Of a DNA stretch of 64,000 bases, positions 46,396 through 54,532 are shown in pieces (the first letter of the stretch is position 1; every line of letters begins with the position of its first letter). A program made the position numbers and the translations under genes. Under the pieces are notes generated by a model that worked only from the letters and a program-made list of their open reading frames with translations, did not search any database and had not been told where the DNA came from. Source of the stretch: Litorisediminicola beolgyonensis. Lineage in GTDB: Bacteria; Pseudomonadota; Alphaproteobacteria; Rhodobacterales; Rhodobacteraceae. The DNA is taken from the NCBI RefSeq assembly GCF_042679605.1, contig NZ_JBHTMU010000003.1, positions 115,960-179,959 on the forward strand, read 5' to 3'.

Positions 46396-46542
46396 CGTGG
46401 ATAGAGACGTAACCGGCGAAAGGCCTGGCCCCCTCGGGCCGATTGCCGAGGTGTAACGAGTGGAAGCCCCGGTGCCGTTCGCCGCGGGCTTCACCTGTGT
46501 GTCCGCGCAAGCGGAAGCGGCCGTCGGTTCCAAGTGTTCTGA
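46396..46542 (+). ncRNA. ssrS: Candidate 6S RNA
   Basis: The shape is that of 6S RNA, which binds sigma-70 RNA polymerase as a promoter mimic. A closing stem AACCGGCG (46411-46418) pairs with CGTCGGTT (46522-46529). A large internal bulge follows, with GGCC...CCCCT...GGCCGAT on the 5' side, close to the E. coli 6S pattern. An apical arm forms by AGGTG/CACCT, GAAGCCC/GGGCTTC and CGGTG/CGCCG. The 3' side of the bulge holds a small hairpin TCCGC-GCAA-GCGGA. Exact ends are not known. It lies between the ABC ATPase and the WYL regulator. Confidence 0.65.
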
Positions 46543-46576
46543 GTAAATCGGTATGCGTCAGGGACCGACGGTCGCA

Positions 46577-47242
46577 TCAGTCGCGCGTGGCGAGGTAATC
46601 GGCATAACGCTTGCCGACCTCGTCCACGAAGAGGCCGGGCAGGGGAGCGAGCGTCTCGATATGGTCGATACGGATCGTTTCGAACCGCTCGCTGGTCTCG
46701 TCCCAGGCCACGCAGGTCCAGACCCGTCCCCAGTAGTCGAGATGCAGCGGCCGCAGATCGTGCGGCTTCTCAGCCCCCGCGAGCCGCACCCTGAGCTTCT
46801 GGCGCGCGCGGATCGCGGCGCGCACCGCCGGCATGAAACGGAAGCCGCGCGCGGCTTCGGCAAAACCGCGGGTCGCGAAGCCGAAGCGCCGGGCGGCCTG
46901 GCCGGTTTCCTCGGGCAGGACCGCCTCGATCTTCTGCGAGAGGCTCTGCGCGGCGGCGGCCTGATCTTCGAGACCGCTTTCGGCCAAAGCGGCGAGACCC
47001 AGCTGCAGCGCCTCGAGCTCCGGTTCGGTCAGGTTCAGCGGCGGAAGCGTGATCGCCGCGCGGGCGGTGTAGCCCTGTCCGCGCTCGCCCTCGACCGGCA
47101 CGCCCGAGGCCGCGAGCGTGTCCATGTCGCGGTAGATCGTCCGGACCGACACGCCCATCTCGCGCGCCAGGTCTTCGGCCCGGTGCAGGCGGCCATCCTT
47201 GAGCCGCGTCATGAGATCGAAAAGCCGGTCGGTGCGGGACAA
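46577..47242 (-). CDS. YafY/WYL-domain transcriptional regulator
   Basis: This 221-residue regulator has an N-terminal helix-turn-helix (HRAEDLAREMGVSVRTIYRDMDTLAASG) with the usual RTIYRD recognition helix. A linker and a WYL domain (about residues 130-215, LRPLHLDYWGRVWTCVAWDETSERFETIRIDHI) follow. Here the WYL triad reads as DYW, close to the family form. WYL regulators sense nucleic acids or small ligands. It is divergent from tatA, and a TGTCA/TGACA dyad lies 49 bp upstream, possibly its own operator. Confidence 0.92.
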   Translation of the reverse strand: MSRTDRLFDLMTRLKDGRLHRAEDLAREMGVSVRTIYRDMDTLAASGVPVEGERGQGYTARAAITLPPLNLTEPELEALQLGLAALAESGLEDQAAAAQSLSQKIEAVLPEETGQAARRFGFATRGFAEAARGFRFMPAVRAAIRARQKLRVRLAGAEKPHDLRPLHLDYWGRVWTCVAWDETSERFETIRIDHIETLAPLPGLFVDEVGKRYADYLATRD

Positions 47243-47291
47243 GACGGAGGGCCGATTCGCTGGAACGAGAGCGTCGATACTGACATAAACC

Positions 47292-47303
47292 TGTCAACTG
47301 ACA
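47292..47303. promoter_or_regulatory. Dyad TGTCA-N2-TGACA, possible operator of the WYL regulator
   Basis: A perfect 5-bp dyad lies between the divergent WYL and tatA genes. A TTGACA hexamer at 47309-47314 comes 5 bp later in the tatA direction and could be a -35 element, but no good -10 follows at 17 bp. Confidence 0.4.
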
Positions 47304-47452
47304 AGCTCTTGACAATCAGAGGTCAAATAATGCGCCGAAACGCCGACCAAACCCCTCTGCCAGCGCTTTTCGAGGGGGGCAGATCCGGCTAGACACGCGA
47401 TTGGATTCCGCAGTCGCCGACAGGGGCGGCGCGTCGCTCGAGGAGAGAGATC

Positions 47453-47668
47453 ATGCTCAACAATATCGGCCTGCCGGGCCTTCTTCTCATCGCCGTGGTG
47501 GTGCTGGTGCTCTTTGGCCGCGGCAAGATTTCGTCGCTGATGGGCGAGGTCGGCAAGGGCATCACCGCGTTCAAGAAAGGCGTGTCGGAAGGCACCAAGG
47601 AGCTGGAGGACGACAAGGCCGAGACCGCTCAGGACGTGACGCCCGAAAGCGAGAAAGACAAGGTCTGA
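47453..47668 (+). CDS. tatA: Twin-arginine translocase subunit TatA
   Basis: TatA forms the oligomeric pore of the Tat pathway for folded proteins. The 71-residue protein has an N-terminal helix (GLPGLLLIAVVVLVLFGRGKI) and the conserved FGRGK hinge. An amphipathic helix (GEVGKGITAFKKGVSEG) and an acidic tail follow. GGAGAGAG-like sequence before the ATG serves as RBS. tatB and tatC follow directly. Confidence 0.96.
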   Translation: MLNNIGLPGLLLIAVVVLVLFGRGKISSLMGEVGKGITAFKKGVSEGTKELEDDKAETAQDVTPESEKDKV

Positions 47669-47672
47669 GACC

Positions 47673-48128
47673 ATGTTCGACCTCGGCTGGAGCGAGCTTC
47701 TGGTCATCGGCGTCGTCGCGCTGATCGTCGTCGGTCCGAAGGACCTGCCGGTGCTCTTTCGCAATGTCGGCCGCTTCGTCGGCAAGGCCAAGGGCATGGC
47801 GCGGGAGTTCAGCCGCGCGATGAACGAGGCGGCGGATGAAAGCGGCGTACGCGACGTGCAGAAGACCTTCAAGACGGCCGCCAACCCGATGGCCTCGGCC
47901 TTCGACGGGGTCAAGGACGCCGCGAAATCGCTGAGCCAGGTCGAGGTCGACCCCGAGAAGAAGAAGGTCGCCGACCAGAAGAAGGACGCGACCCGCAAGA
48001 AGGTCGAAGCCGCCACGGCCCGCGCCGCCGCCGAGCGCAAGAAGCGCGAGGCCGAAGAGGCGATGAAGAAGGCCGAGGACATGGAAGCCGCACTCGGTGA
48101 CGGCGAGAAGGACCAGGGCACCGCATGA
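47673..48128 (+). CDS. tatB: Twin-arginine translocase subunit TatB
   Basis: TatB binds the twin-arginine signal together with TatC. The 151-residue protein begins MFDLGWSELLVIGVVALIVVGPKDLPVLFRNVGRF, with the TatB-type Glu in the helix and the Gly-Pro hinge. A long amphipathic region and a highly charged Lys/Glu/Ala tail (AERKKREAEEAMKKAED) follow. The stop overlaps the tatC start by 4 nt. Confidence 0.96.
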   Translation: MFDLGWSELLVIGVVALIVVGPKDLPVLFRNVGRFVGKAKGMAREFSRAMNEAADESGVRDVQKTFKTAANPMASAFDGVKDAAKSLSQVEVDPEKKKVADQKKDATRKKVEAATARAAAERKKREAEEAMKKAEDMEAALGDGEKDQGTA

Positions 48129-49045
48129 GCGCGCCACAGGACGAGCTGGAGGACACCTCCGCCCCGCTGATCGAGCATCTGGCCGAGCTGCGCACGCGGC
48201 TTATCCATTGCGTCGTGGCGTTCATCATCGGCATGGTGATCTGCTTCGGCGTCGCGACCCCGATCTTCAATTTCCTGACCGCGCCCCTGTGCGAGGTGCT
48301 GGCGAGCCGCGGGCAGGATTGCGACCTGATCTTCATCAGCCCGCAGGAAGGCTTCTTCGTCGCGATCAAGATCTCCTTCCTGGGCGGCTTCATGCTGGCC
48401 TTCCCCTATATCGCCAACCAGATGTGGCGGTTCGTGGCGCCGGGGCTCTACAAATCCGAGAAGGGCGCGTTCCTGCCCTTCCTCGTGGCCTCGCCCTTCA
48501 TGTTCTTCCTCGGCGCGGCCTTCGCCTTCTACGTGGTCACGCCGCTCGCCTATGACTTCTTCCTGGGCTTCCAGCAGTTCGGGGCGGATGGCGGCGAGGT
48601 GGTCGCGGACGGGCTCGACAACACCGCGCCGCTCTCGGTGGTCTTCCAGGGCTCGGCGCAGGAATACCTGAACCTGACGGTGAAGTTCATCGTGGCCTTC
48701 GGGCTCTGCTTCCAGCTGCCGGTTCTTCTGACCTTGATGGGCAAGGCGGGGCTGGTGTCGTCGCGGGGCCTCGGCGACGTGCGCAAATACGCGGTGGTGG
48801 GCATCCTGGTCCTCGCCGCGGTGGTGACGCCGCCCGACGTGATCACCCAGATCATCCTCTTCGTCGTGGTCTACGGGCTTTACGAGATCTCCATCTTCCT
48901 GGTGCGCCGGGTCGAGCGGAAGCGCGAGGCGGAGCTGCGCGCGCAGGGGCTCTGGTTCGACGAGGACAGCGATCCCGAGGACGACCCGCTGATGCGCGAG
49001 TTCGACGAGGATGACGGCGAGCCCGAGGACGGAGCGAAATCGTGA
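48125..49045 (+). CDS. tatC: Twin-arginine translocase subunit TatC
   Basis: TatC is the six-helix receptor of the Tat pathway. The 306-residue protein shows the N-terminal PLIEHLAELRTRLIHC, which contains the conserved HLxELR. FISPQEGFFVAIKISFLGGFMLAFPYI follows, then FYVVTPLAYDFFLGF, VKFIVAFGLCFQLPV and DVRKYAVVGILVLAAVVTPPDVITQI. An acidic tail of about 40 residues is typical of this order. The next gene overlaps by 4 nt. Confidence 0.97.
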   Translation: MSAPQDELEDTSAPLIEHLAELRTRLIHCVVAFIIGMVICFGVATPIFNFLTAPLCEVLASRGQDCDLIFISPQEGFFVAIKISFLGGFMLAFPYIANQMWRFVAPGLYKSEKGAFLPFLVASPFMFFLGAAFAFYVVTPLAYDFFLGFQQFGADGGEVVADGLDNTAPLSVVFQGSAQEYLNLTVKFIVAFGLCFQLPVLLTLMGKAGLVSSRGLGDVRKYAVVGILVLAAVVTPPDVITQIILFVVVYGLYEISIFLVRRVERKREAELRAQGLWFDEDSDPEDDPLMREFDEDDGEPEDGAKS

Positions 49046-49878
49046 GCGATCCGCTGGAACGGATCGCGGCGGCGCTCGAGCGGCTCGCCCCGGCGCCCGC
49101 ACCAGTGCCCGACTTCGACCGGGCCGACGCGTTTCTCTGGCATGCCGATCCCGACCGTCTGGATCCGGTGCCCGAGGTCAGCCGCGTCGACCTGTCGCTG
49201 CTGGTGGGGCTCGACCGGACGCGCGACACGCTTCTCGCCAACACGCGACAGTTCGCGCGGGGGCTCCCGGCAAACAACGCGCTTCTTTGGGGCGCGCGAG
49301 GCATGGGCAAGTCGAGCATCGTCAAGGCCGTGCATGCCAAGCTCGTGGCCGAGGGCGAGGCGCTGAAGATCGTCGAGCTGCAGCGCGAGGATCTGCCTTC
49401 GGTGGCGCGGCTCCTGAACGTGCTGCGCGGGGCGGAGCACCGGTTCCTGCTCTTTTGCGACGACCTGTCCTTCAGCCATGACGATCAGCATTACAAATCG
49501 CTGAAAGCGGTGCTCGATGGCGGGATCGAGGGTCGGCCCGAGAACGTGCTCTTCTACGCGACCTCGAACCGGCGCCACCTGATGCCGCGGGACATGATCG
49601 AAAACGAGCGGAGCTCGGGGATCAACCCGTCCGAGGCGGTGGAGGAGAAAGTCTCGCTGTCGGACCGGTTCGGCCTGTGGCTGGGCTTCCATCCGTGTTC
49701 GCAGGACGACTATCTGGAGATGATCCGCGGCTATTGCGATGCCCACGGGGTCGAGATCGACGACGCGACGCTCCGCGCCGAGGCGATCGAGTGGCAGGCA
49801 ACGCGCGGCGCGCGGTCGGGCCGCGTGGCCTGGCAGTATTTCACCGATCTGGCCGGGCGGCGCGGGGTCTCGCTTTAA
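49042..49878 (+). CDS. DUF815-family ATPase
   Basis: This 278-residue P-loop protein has FARGLPANNALLWGARGMGKSSIVKAVHAKL with Walker A GARGMGKSS. FLLFCDDLSFSHDDQHYKSLKAVLDGG follows as Walker B, then VLFYATSNRRHLMPRDMIEN and DRFGLWLGFHPCSQDDYLEMIRGY. This is the DUF815 pattern, an AAA-like family of unknown role. It overlaps the tatC stop by 4 nt and ends the tat operon. A twin-hairpin element follows 25 bp later. Confidence 0.92.
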   Translation: MSDPLERIAAALERLAPAPAPVPDFDRADAFLWHADPDRLDPVPEVSRVDLSLLVGLDRTRDTLLANTRQFARGLPANNALLWGARGMGKSSIVKAVHAKLVAEGEALKIVELQREDLPSVARLLNVLRGAEHRFLLFCDDLSFSHDDQHYKSLKAVLDGGIEGRPENVLFYATSNRRHLMPRDMIENERSSGINPSEAVEEKVSLSDRFGLWLGFHPCSQDDYLEMIRGYCDAHGVEIDDATLRAEAIEWQATRGARSGRVAWQYFTDLAGRRGVSL

Positions 49879-49903
49879 GTCTTCCGGTCCGACCGTGGGC
49901 TGG

Positions 49904-49947
49904 CGAATTCCGAACCGGAATTCGCGCGGTTTCCGGTTCGGAAACCG
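49904..49947. repeat. 44-nt twin-hairpin element, copy 4 (DUF815/nlpD convergent gap)
   Basis: Hairpin 1 is CGAATTCCG-AAC-CGGAATTCG, then CG, then CGGTTTCCG-GTT-CGGAAACCG. Compared with copy 1, the first stem has an A-to-T and matching T-to-A change, so pairing is kept. It ends directly at the stop codon of the LysM/M23 gene. Confidence 0.9.
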
Positions 49948-51225
49948 TCAGCGCAGGTAGGCCATCGGATCAACGGAATCAAACCCGTCGCGCACTTCGA
50001 AATGCACCCGTGCCGGATCGCCCGCCCTGACCTTGCCGATGGTCTGGCCACGGCTGACCGCGTCGCCCTTCTTGACCGAGAGCCCGTCGAGATGGGTGTA
50101 GACGGTCAGAAGGTTGTCGGGATGCTTGATCACCACGATCGGAATTCCGTCGGTGTTCGTGGTGATCGCCGCGACTGAGCCGGACGCGGCGGCCTTGACC
50201 GCGGTGCCCGCAGGTGCGGCGATGTCGATGCCGTCGTTCCGGCCGCGTGCGTATTCGCGGATGATGCTGCCCTGGACCGGCATGGTCATCGCCGCGGAGC
50301 TGGTCGTCGCGGGTTTCGTGACCGGCCCGATCTCGGGCTTTGGCGCGGGTGCCGCGGCGGGCGTGGGAGCAGCGGCTGTCGTCGTGGTGCTGGCCGCCGG
50401 TGCGGGCGTCGGTGCCTCCGCGGTGCGGACCGGCGGCGGCACGGCGGCCGGGAGCGGTGTCGTGGCCGAGGGTGGCAGCGGCGTCGGAGACCCGGTTCCC
50501 GGTGTCGGCACGCGGGTCTCGCTGACGACCGGTGCGGCGGCGCTTTGCACGGTCACCGGGATCAGCAGGAACTGGCCTTCGCGCACGGTGAAATTCGCAT
50601 CGAGACCGTTCCACTGCGCGAGCGCGCTCGGCGAGACATTGTAGAGCCGCGCGATGGTGAAGGCGGTCTCGCCGCGGCGGACCTGGTGCCGGATCGGCTC
50701 GACCCCTGAGCCGCCTTGGGGGGAGGGCGCGGGCGTGGCCGCCGTCTCGGGGGCGCGGGCGATGGCGCCGGAGGCCAGCGTAGAGATGTCGATCTGGCCC
50801 GCCGGACGGATCGGCCCGGTGCTTGCCGCACCGGTTGCGGGCGAGGGCTCGGCAACCCGGCTCGGGAGCGCCAGGACCTCGCCGCCGCGCAGCGGATCGC
50901 TGGCGCTCATCCCGTTGTAGCGGGCCAGCTCGTCGGCGTTGAGGCCGATGCGGCTTGCGACCTCACCGACGGTGTCGCCGCGCCGCGCCACCACCACCTG
51001 GTAATTGGGATAGGAGAGTACACCGCGCGCATCGGGCGCGGGCCGGGTCTCGGTGGCGCTGACCGCCGCGCCGGCAGTGTCGACGGTGCCTCCCATCCGT
51101 CCTCTCAGATCGAGGTCGAGCGGACCGGAACAGGCGGCGAGCGCTGCGGTTCCCAGGAGCAGGACGCCCAGCCGGGCGGTGCGGCGGGACGGGAAGGGGC
51201 CGTGACGCGTCAGGGGCGAATGCAT
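49948..51225 (-). CDS. NlpD-like lipoprotein: two LysM domains and a degenerate M23 domain
   Basis: This 425-residue protein has a lipoprotein signal (RLGVLLLGTAALAAC). One LysM lies around residues 75-122 (VARRGDTVGEVASRIGLNADELARYN) and another around 180-223 (VRRGETAFTIARLYNVSPSALAQWNG). A Pro/Ala/Thr-rich linker and a C-terminal LytM domain follow. The zinc-binding His of the first motif is replaced (RGRNDGIDIAAP) and only one His stands in RVHFEVRDG. This points to an amidase activator like NlpD/EnvC rather than an active peptidase. pcm and surE lie upstream on the same strand. Confidence 0.9.
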   Translation of the reverse strand: MHSPLTRHGPFPSRRTARLGVLLLGTAALAACSGPLDLDLRGRMGGTVDTAGAAVSATETRPAPDARGVLSYPNYQVVVARRGDTVGEVASRIGLNADELARYNGMSASDPLRGGEVLALPSRVAEPSPATGAASTGPIRPAGQIDISTLASGAIARAPETAATPAPSPQGGSGVEPIRHQVRRGETAFTIARLYNVSPSALAQWNGLDANFTVREGQFLLIPVTVQSAAAPVVSETRVPTPGTGSPTPLPPSATTPLPAAVPPPVRTAEAPTPAPAASTTTTAAAPTPAAAPAPKPEIGPVTKPATTSSAAMTMPVQGSIIREYARGRNDGIDIAAPAGTAVKAAASGSVAAITTNTDGIPIVVIKHPDNLLTVYTHLDGLSVKKGDAVSRGQTIGKVRAGDPARVHFEVRDGFDSVDPMAYLR

Positions 51226-51304
51226 GGGCGAAATCCTCGCTCGATATCCTCGTCTCCGGCGCGCCTTGTTGTTCGACGCGTCCGGGTGGGCCGGGTCCCG
51301 GCCC

Positions 51305-51949
51305 TCAACTGTCTTTGCCGAGACCTTCGACCAGCGGCACGAAGCGCACCTCGCGCAGTTCGTGGTAGTCGAAGCCGCGCTCGGTCCGGGTCACCCGGAT
51401 CAACTTCTGCACCGCATCGGACTGGCCAACGGGCAACACCATGATACCGCCGATTTTGAGCTGGGCCAAGAGCGGCCCGGGCGGGTCCTCGGCAGCGGCG
51501 GTCACCAGGATGCGATCGAAGGGCGCCTGGTCCGGCAGGCCGAAGCTGCCATCGGCGGTGAAGGCGGTGATATTGGTCAGTCCCATCTCCTCGAAGATCG
51601 GCAGCGCCTCGCGCACGAGCCGACGGTGCCGGTCGACGGTATAGATCCGGCGCGCCAGGCAGGAGAGCACCGCCGCCTGGTAGCCCGAGCCGGTGCCGAT
51701 CTCGAGCACCGTGTCGCGCGGACTGACCTGCAGCGCCTGCGTCATCAGCGCGACCACCGAGGGCTGCGAGATCGTCTGCCCGCAGGCGATGGGCAGCGGC
51801 ATGTCCTCCCAGGCGCGGTCGGTGAAATAGTGGCGGATAAAGGCGGCGCGGTCGATCTGTTCCATCGCGCCCAGGACGCGGGCATCGGTCACGCCCTTGG
51901 AGCGGAGCGCGAAGAGGAACTGCATCTTGCGCTCCGCGTCGGGGCTCAT
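51305..51949 (-). CDS. pcm: Protein-L-isoaspartate O-methyltransferase
   Basis: PCMT repairs isoaspartyl residues in aged proteins with SAM. The 214-residue protein has DRAAFIRHYFTDRAWEDMPLPIACGQTISQPSVVALMTQAL with the conserved Ser-Gln-Pro. VLEIGTGSGYQAAVLSCLA is motif I, and FDRILVTAAAEDPPGPLLAQLKIGGIMVLPVG follows. Its start overlaps the surE stop by 4 nt. The surE-pcm-nlpD order is common in proteobacteria. Confidence 0.96.
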   Translation of the reverse strand: MSPDAERKMQFLFALRSKGVTDARVLGAMEQIDRAAFIRHYFTDRAWEDMPLPIACGQTISQPSVVALMTQALQVSPRDTVLEIGTGSGYQAAVLSCLARRIYTVDRHRRLVREALPIFEEMGLTNITAFTADGSFGLPDQAPFDRILVTAAAEDPPGPLLAQLKIGGIMVLPVGQSDAVQKLIRVTRTERGFDYHELREVRFVPLVEGLGKDS

Positions 51950-52728
51950 CCCAGCGCTGCCTCGAGATCGGTGAGCGCGTCATGGGCGGTCAGGTCCGCC
52001 CGCATCGGCGTGACGCTGACATAGCCCTCGAGATTGGCCTGCGCATCGCTTCCGGGCGCGGTGGCGCGGCGCTGGTCGCCGCCGCGGATCCAGAGAAACC
52101 GCCGTCCCGCGGGCGAGAGCTGCGGCTCGACCGAGAAGCCGGTCTCGGGGCGGCGCCCCTGCACGGTGGCGCGGATGCCCTTGACCTTGGCCGCCGGAAC
52201 CGGCGGGAAATTGACGTTCCAGAAAAGCCGGTAAGGCCCGTCCGAGCGCGGCAGGTCCATCAGCCGCCGGATCGTGTCGGCGCCATGGGCCCGCGCGGCT
52301 TCGAACATGTCCGGCTCGTGGATGTTCTCGGGGCCGAGATATTGCGAGAGCGCGATCGACGGGATGTCCTGCAGCGCGCCCTCCATCGCCCCTCCGAGCG
52401 TGCCGGAATAAAGCACGTTCTCGGCGGAGTTGTTGCCCCGGTTCACGCCCGAGAGCACGAGATCGATGTCCTGCCCGCGCAGGATGTCGTGCACGCCCAC
52501 GAGCACGCAATCGGCGGGGCTGCCTTCGGCCGCGTAGCGGCGCGGTGCCAGCTCCGAGACCATCATCGGCCGGGTGTAGGAGATGCAGTGACCGACGCCC
52601 GACTGCTCGAAGGCCGGCGCGACCGTCCAGACCTCGCCGCCGGGACCGGCGATCTCGGCGGCGATCTCTTCGAGCGCGGCGAGGCCGGGGGCGTTGATGC
52701 CGTCGTCATTGGTCAGAAGGATGCGCAT
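51946..52728 (-). CDS. surE: 5'/3'-nucleotidase SurE
   Basis: SurE removes phosphates from nucleoside monophosphates and short polyphosphate in stationary phase. The 260-residue protein begins MRILLTNDDGINAPGL with the metal-binding Asp pair. It has VAPAFEQSGVGHCISY, GSPADCV, and DLVLSGVNRGNNSAENVLYSGTLGGAMEG with the Ser-Gly-x-Asn ligand site. A long C-terminal dimerisation arm follows. It is coupled to pcm by overlap. Confidence 0.96.
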   Translation of the reverse strand: MRILLTNDDGINAPGLAALEEIAAEIAGPGGEVWTVAPAFEQSGVGHCISYTRPMMVSELAPRRYAAEGSPADCVLVGVHDILRGQDIDLVLSGVNRGNNSAENVLYSGTLGGAMEGALQDIPSIALSQYLGPENIHEPDMFEAARAHGADTIRRLMDLPRSDGPYRLFWNVNFPPVPAAKVKGIRATVQGRRPETGFSVEPQLSPAGRRFLWIRGGDQRRATAPGSDAQANLEGYVSVTPMRADLTAHDALTDLEAALG

Positions 52729-52840
52729 GGGGGCTCCGAGAGGCTTTGAGTTTGGATAAAGGGGAACGCGGGTCTCGGCAAGCGACCGCCGAACCCCTTG
52801 CGTGTGCCGATGGTGCGCTGCGGCGGCGCGCGGCGCGCCG

Positions 52841-53488
52841 TCAGTCCGCGAGGATCTCGGGCAGAAGGCGCGCGGCTTCCTCGGCGGGCTTGGCGAGCGC
52901 GCTCTTGTCCTCGCCCGGGAAGAAGCGGGCGCGACAGGCGGTCGGCATCGCCGAGGGGCTCAGGATCCGCACCGACGGCCCGGTGTTCACGGTCTCGGCC
53001 TGCCAGCTCCGTGCATAGGCGATCTGGGCGGTTTTCGTCGCGCCGTAGCTGCCGAAGAACTTCTCTCCGCCGCGCGGATCGTCGAAGAAGACGGCTTTGC
53101 CGGTGGGACCCAGAAGCGCCGAAAAATAGGGCACGAGGTGGCCGAGCGCCGTGACATTGGTCTCGAGCGAGCGGGCCCAGTCCTTGGCCGCGATGTGATC
53201 GGCGGGCGAGAGCGGCGCGGCATGGACGGCGGTGTGGACCCAGAGCGCGGCGGCGCCCCAGCGGTCATGAACCGACCGGCAGAGCTGCGCCATGGCGTCT
53301 GCCTTGGTGATGTCCATGGGCGCGAGCGTCGCGGCACCGCCACGGGCCTTGATGCGGTCGTCCAGATCCTCGAGCCCGCCCACGGTGCGGGCGACGGCGA
53401 CGACGTGATGGGTGTCCGACAAGGCCTCGGCCAGGGCGAAGCCCAGGCCGCGCGAGGCGCCGGTGACGATGGCGACATGTGTGGTCAT
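52841..53488 (-). CDS. Short-chain dehydrogenase/reductase with altered catalytic Ser position
   Basis: This 215-residue SDR has the cofactor loop VTGASRGLGFALAEAL, a PMDITKAD adenine-binding region, and the active-site YGATK with Tyr and Lys. At the usual Ser position the sequence reads AVFFDDPRGGEKFFG, with Asp-Asp instead of Ser. This may change or abolish catalysis. It lies near the end of the conserved radA-cvpA-purF-SDR order. I started at MTTHVAIVTGAS. Confidence 0.85.
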   Translation of the reverse strand: MTTHVAIVTGASRGLGFALAEALSDTHHVVAVARTVGGLEDLDDRIKARGGAATLAPMDITKADAMAQLCRSVHDRWGAAALWVHTAVHAAPLSPADHIAAKDWARSLETNVTALGHLVPYFSALLGPTGKAVFFDDPRGGEKFFGSYGATKTAQIAYARSWQAETVNTGPSVRILSPSAMPTACRARFFPGEDKSALAKPAEEAARLLPEILAD

Positions 53489-53520
53489 GGCGCGCTCAGT
53501 GACAAGCGCAGCGGGCGCTG

Positions 53521-53781
53521 TCAACTGCCCGGGATCTCCAGCCAATGCGCGGTGCCGCCACGCGACAGCGCCACGCGGCCGTCGTCGATGGTGGCGACTG
53601 TCTCGTTGCCGACCTTGCTGCCGGGCGCGACCTTGGCGGTCTCGCCGTTCGGCAGGCGGATCAGCGCCTCGGGGGCGCTTTCGGTGCCCATCGTGCCCAA
53701 AAGCACGATGTCGCGCAGATTGATGTCTGCCTCGACCGTGGCGGTCGCGGCGACATGTGCAGGGGTGCGTTCCTGTGCCAT
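53521..53781 (-). CDS. Small PilP/GspC-like domain protein
   Basis: This 86-residue protein reads INLRDIVLLGTMGTESAPEALIRLPNGETAKVAPGSKVGNETVATIDDGRVALSRGGTAHWLEIPG. The order of strands (LIRLPNG, KVAPGSKVG, VATIDDGRVAL, LEIPG) resembles the small HR domain of PilP and GspC. No signal peptide or membrane helix is visible, and no type II secretion or pilus genes are nearby. It precedes the SDR gene by 32 bp on the same strand. Confidence 0.65.
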   Translation of the reverse strand: MAQERTPAHVAATATVEADINLRDIVLLGTMGTESAPEALIRLPNGETAKVAPGSKVGNETVATIDDGRVALSRGGTAHWLEIPGS

Positions 53782-53893
53782 TCCTCGCTCCTGTCCAAGC
53801 TAGTGTTGCACGTTTGCGAGGGATCTATGCTGCGGATGCGAAGGGCGGAAGAGGGGGCGTGACAGGATGCCTCAGGCACCGGCGGGAGGCCGC

Positions 53894-54454
53894 TCAGTCC
53901 TGCTGCAGATGCGGCCGGATGTCGTGTCCGGCTTCGGCATAGAGGTCGAGAAGCGCGTCGAAGGACAGCCCCTGGGTTTGCGCGTCGCGGAGCGGCCCGT
54001 CCTCGGCGAAAAGCTCCGGCCGCGTGGCCGCGTCGCGGGGCTCGAGGCGCAGTGCCGCGCCGATCTCGCCGAAGCCCGGCAGGTCGTTGGCCAGAAGCGC
54101 GGGTCCGCCTTCGAAGGTGCCGGGCGGGTCGTCATAGGTGCCGAGATAGGCGCGGAAGAGCGCCTCGGAGGTCTCGGCCCAGGGGCCGAAGGAGAAGCGC
54201 TCGTCGGAGCCGCGGATCGGGATCGGCAGGGTGCAGCGGATGAAGTAGCGCCCGTCGAGACGGCAGAGATCGGCGGTCAGCCGGTCGCCTCCGACCTGGA
54301 CATCCGGGCGGTCGTCGCGATGACCGTGCGGCCAGTCGTCGGGATGGTCGTAGCCGAGGTCGATCAGGCCCGAGAACTGCCGTCCGCAGCAGGGGCAGCT
54401 GCGGCTCTCGTCATGCAATCTGCGCCAGCGGGCGTCGAGGTCGAGAAGGGACAT
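53894..54454 (-). CDS. DUF2199-family protein
   Basis: This 186-residue protein begins with a zinc-ribbon-like CPCCGRQFSGLIDLGYDHPDDWP. TADLCRLDGRYFIRCTLPIPIRGSDERFSFGPWAE and GTFEGGPALLANDLPGF follow, which is the DUF2199 pattern. The role is unknown; members often lie next to SMI1/KNR4 or other immunity-type genes. Here an SMI1/KNR4 gene is directly upstream with copy D of the dispersed repeat between. Confidence 0.8.
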   Translation of the reverse strand: MSLLDLDARWRRLHDESRSCPCCGRQFSGLIDLGYDHPDDWPHGHRDDRPDVQVGGDRLTADLCRLDGRYFIRCTLPIPIRGSDERFSFGPWAETSEALFRAYLGTYDDPPGTFEGGPALLANDLPGFGEIGAALRLEPRDAATRPELFAEDGPLRDAQTQGLSFDALLDLYAEAGHDIRPHLQQD

Positions 54455-54496
54455 GGGGGCTCCTGTCGAAGGTCTGTCCAGGCTGGGCCGTGGTGA

Positions 54497-54520
54497 GGCG
54501 TATTTGGAAAAAGAAGAAGC
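54497..54520 (+). repeat. Dispersed intergenic repeat, copy D (short)
   Basis: GGCG, then TATTTGGAAAAAGAAGAAG and C, identical to the right-hand end of copy A except for one G. No TTGGCC hairpin is present. It lies between the SMI1/KNR4 and DUF2199 genes, antisense to them. Confidence 0.75.
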
Positions 54521-54532
54521 TGCGGGGGTGGG

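Noticed and set aside
46283..46576. Cobalamin or SAM riboswitch in this structured region
   Set aside because: No B12-box or other conserved riboswitch core is visible, and the only downstream gene is on the opposite strand. The bulge-and-arm layout fits 6S RNA better.
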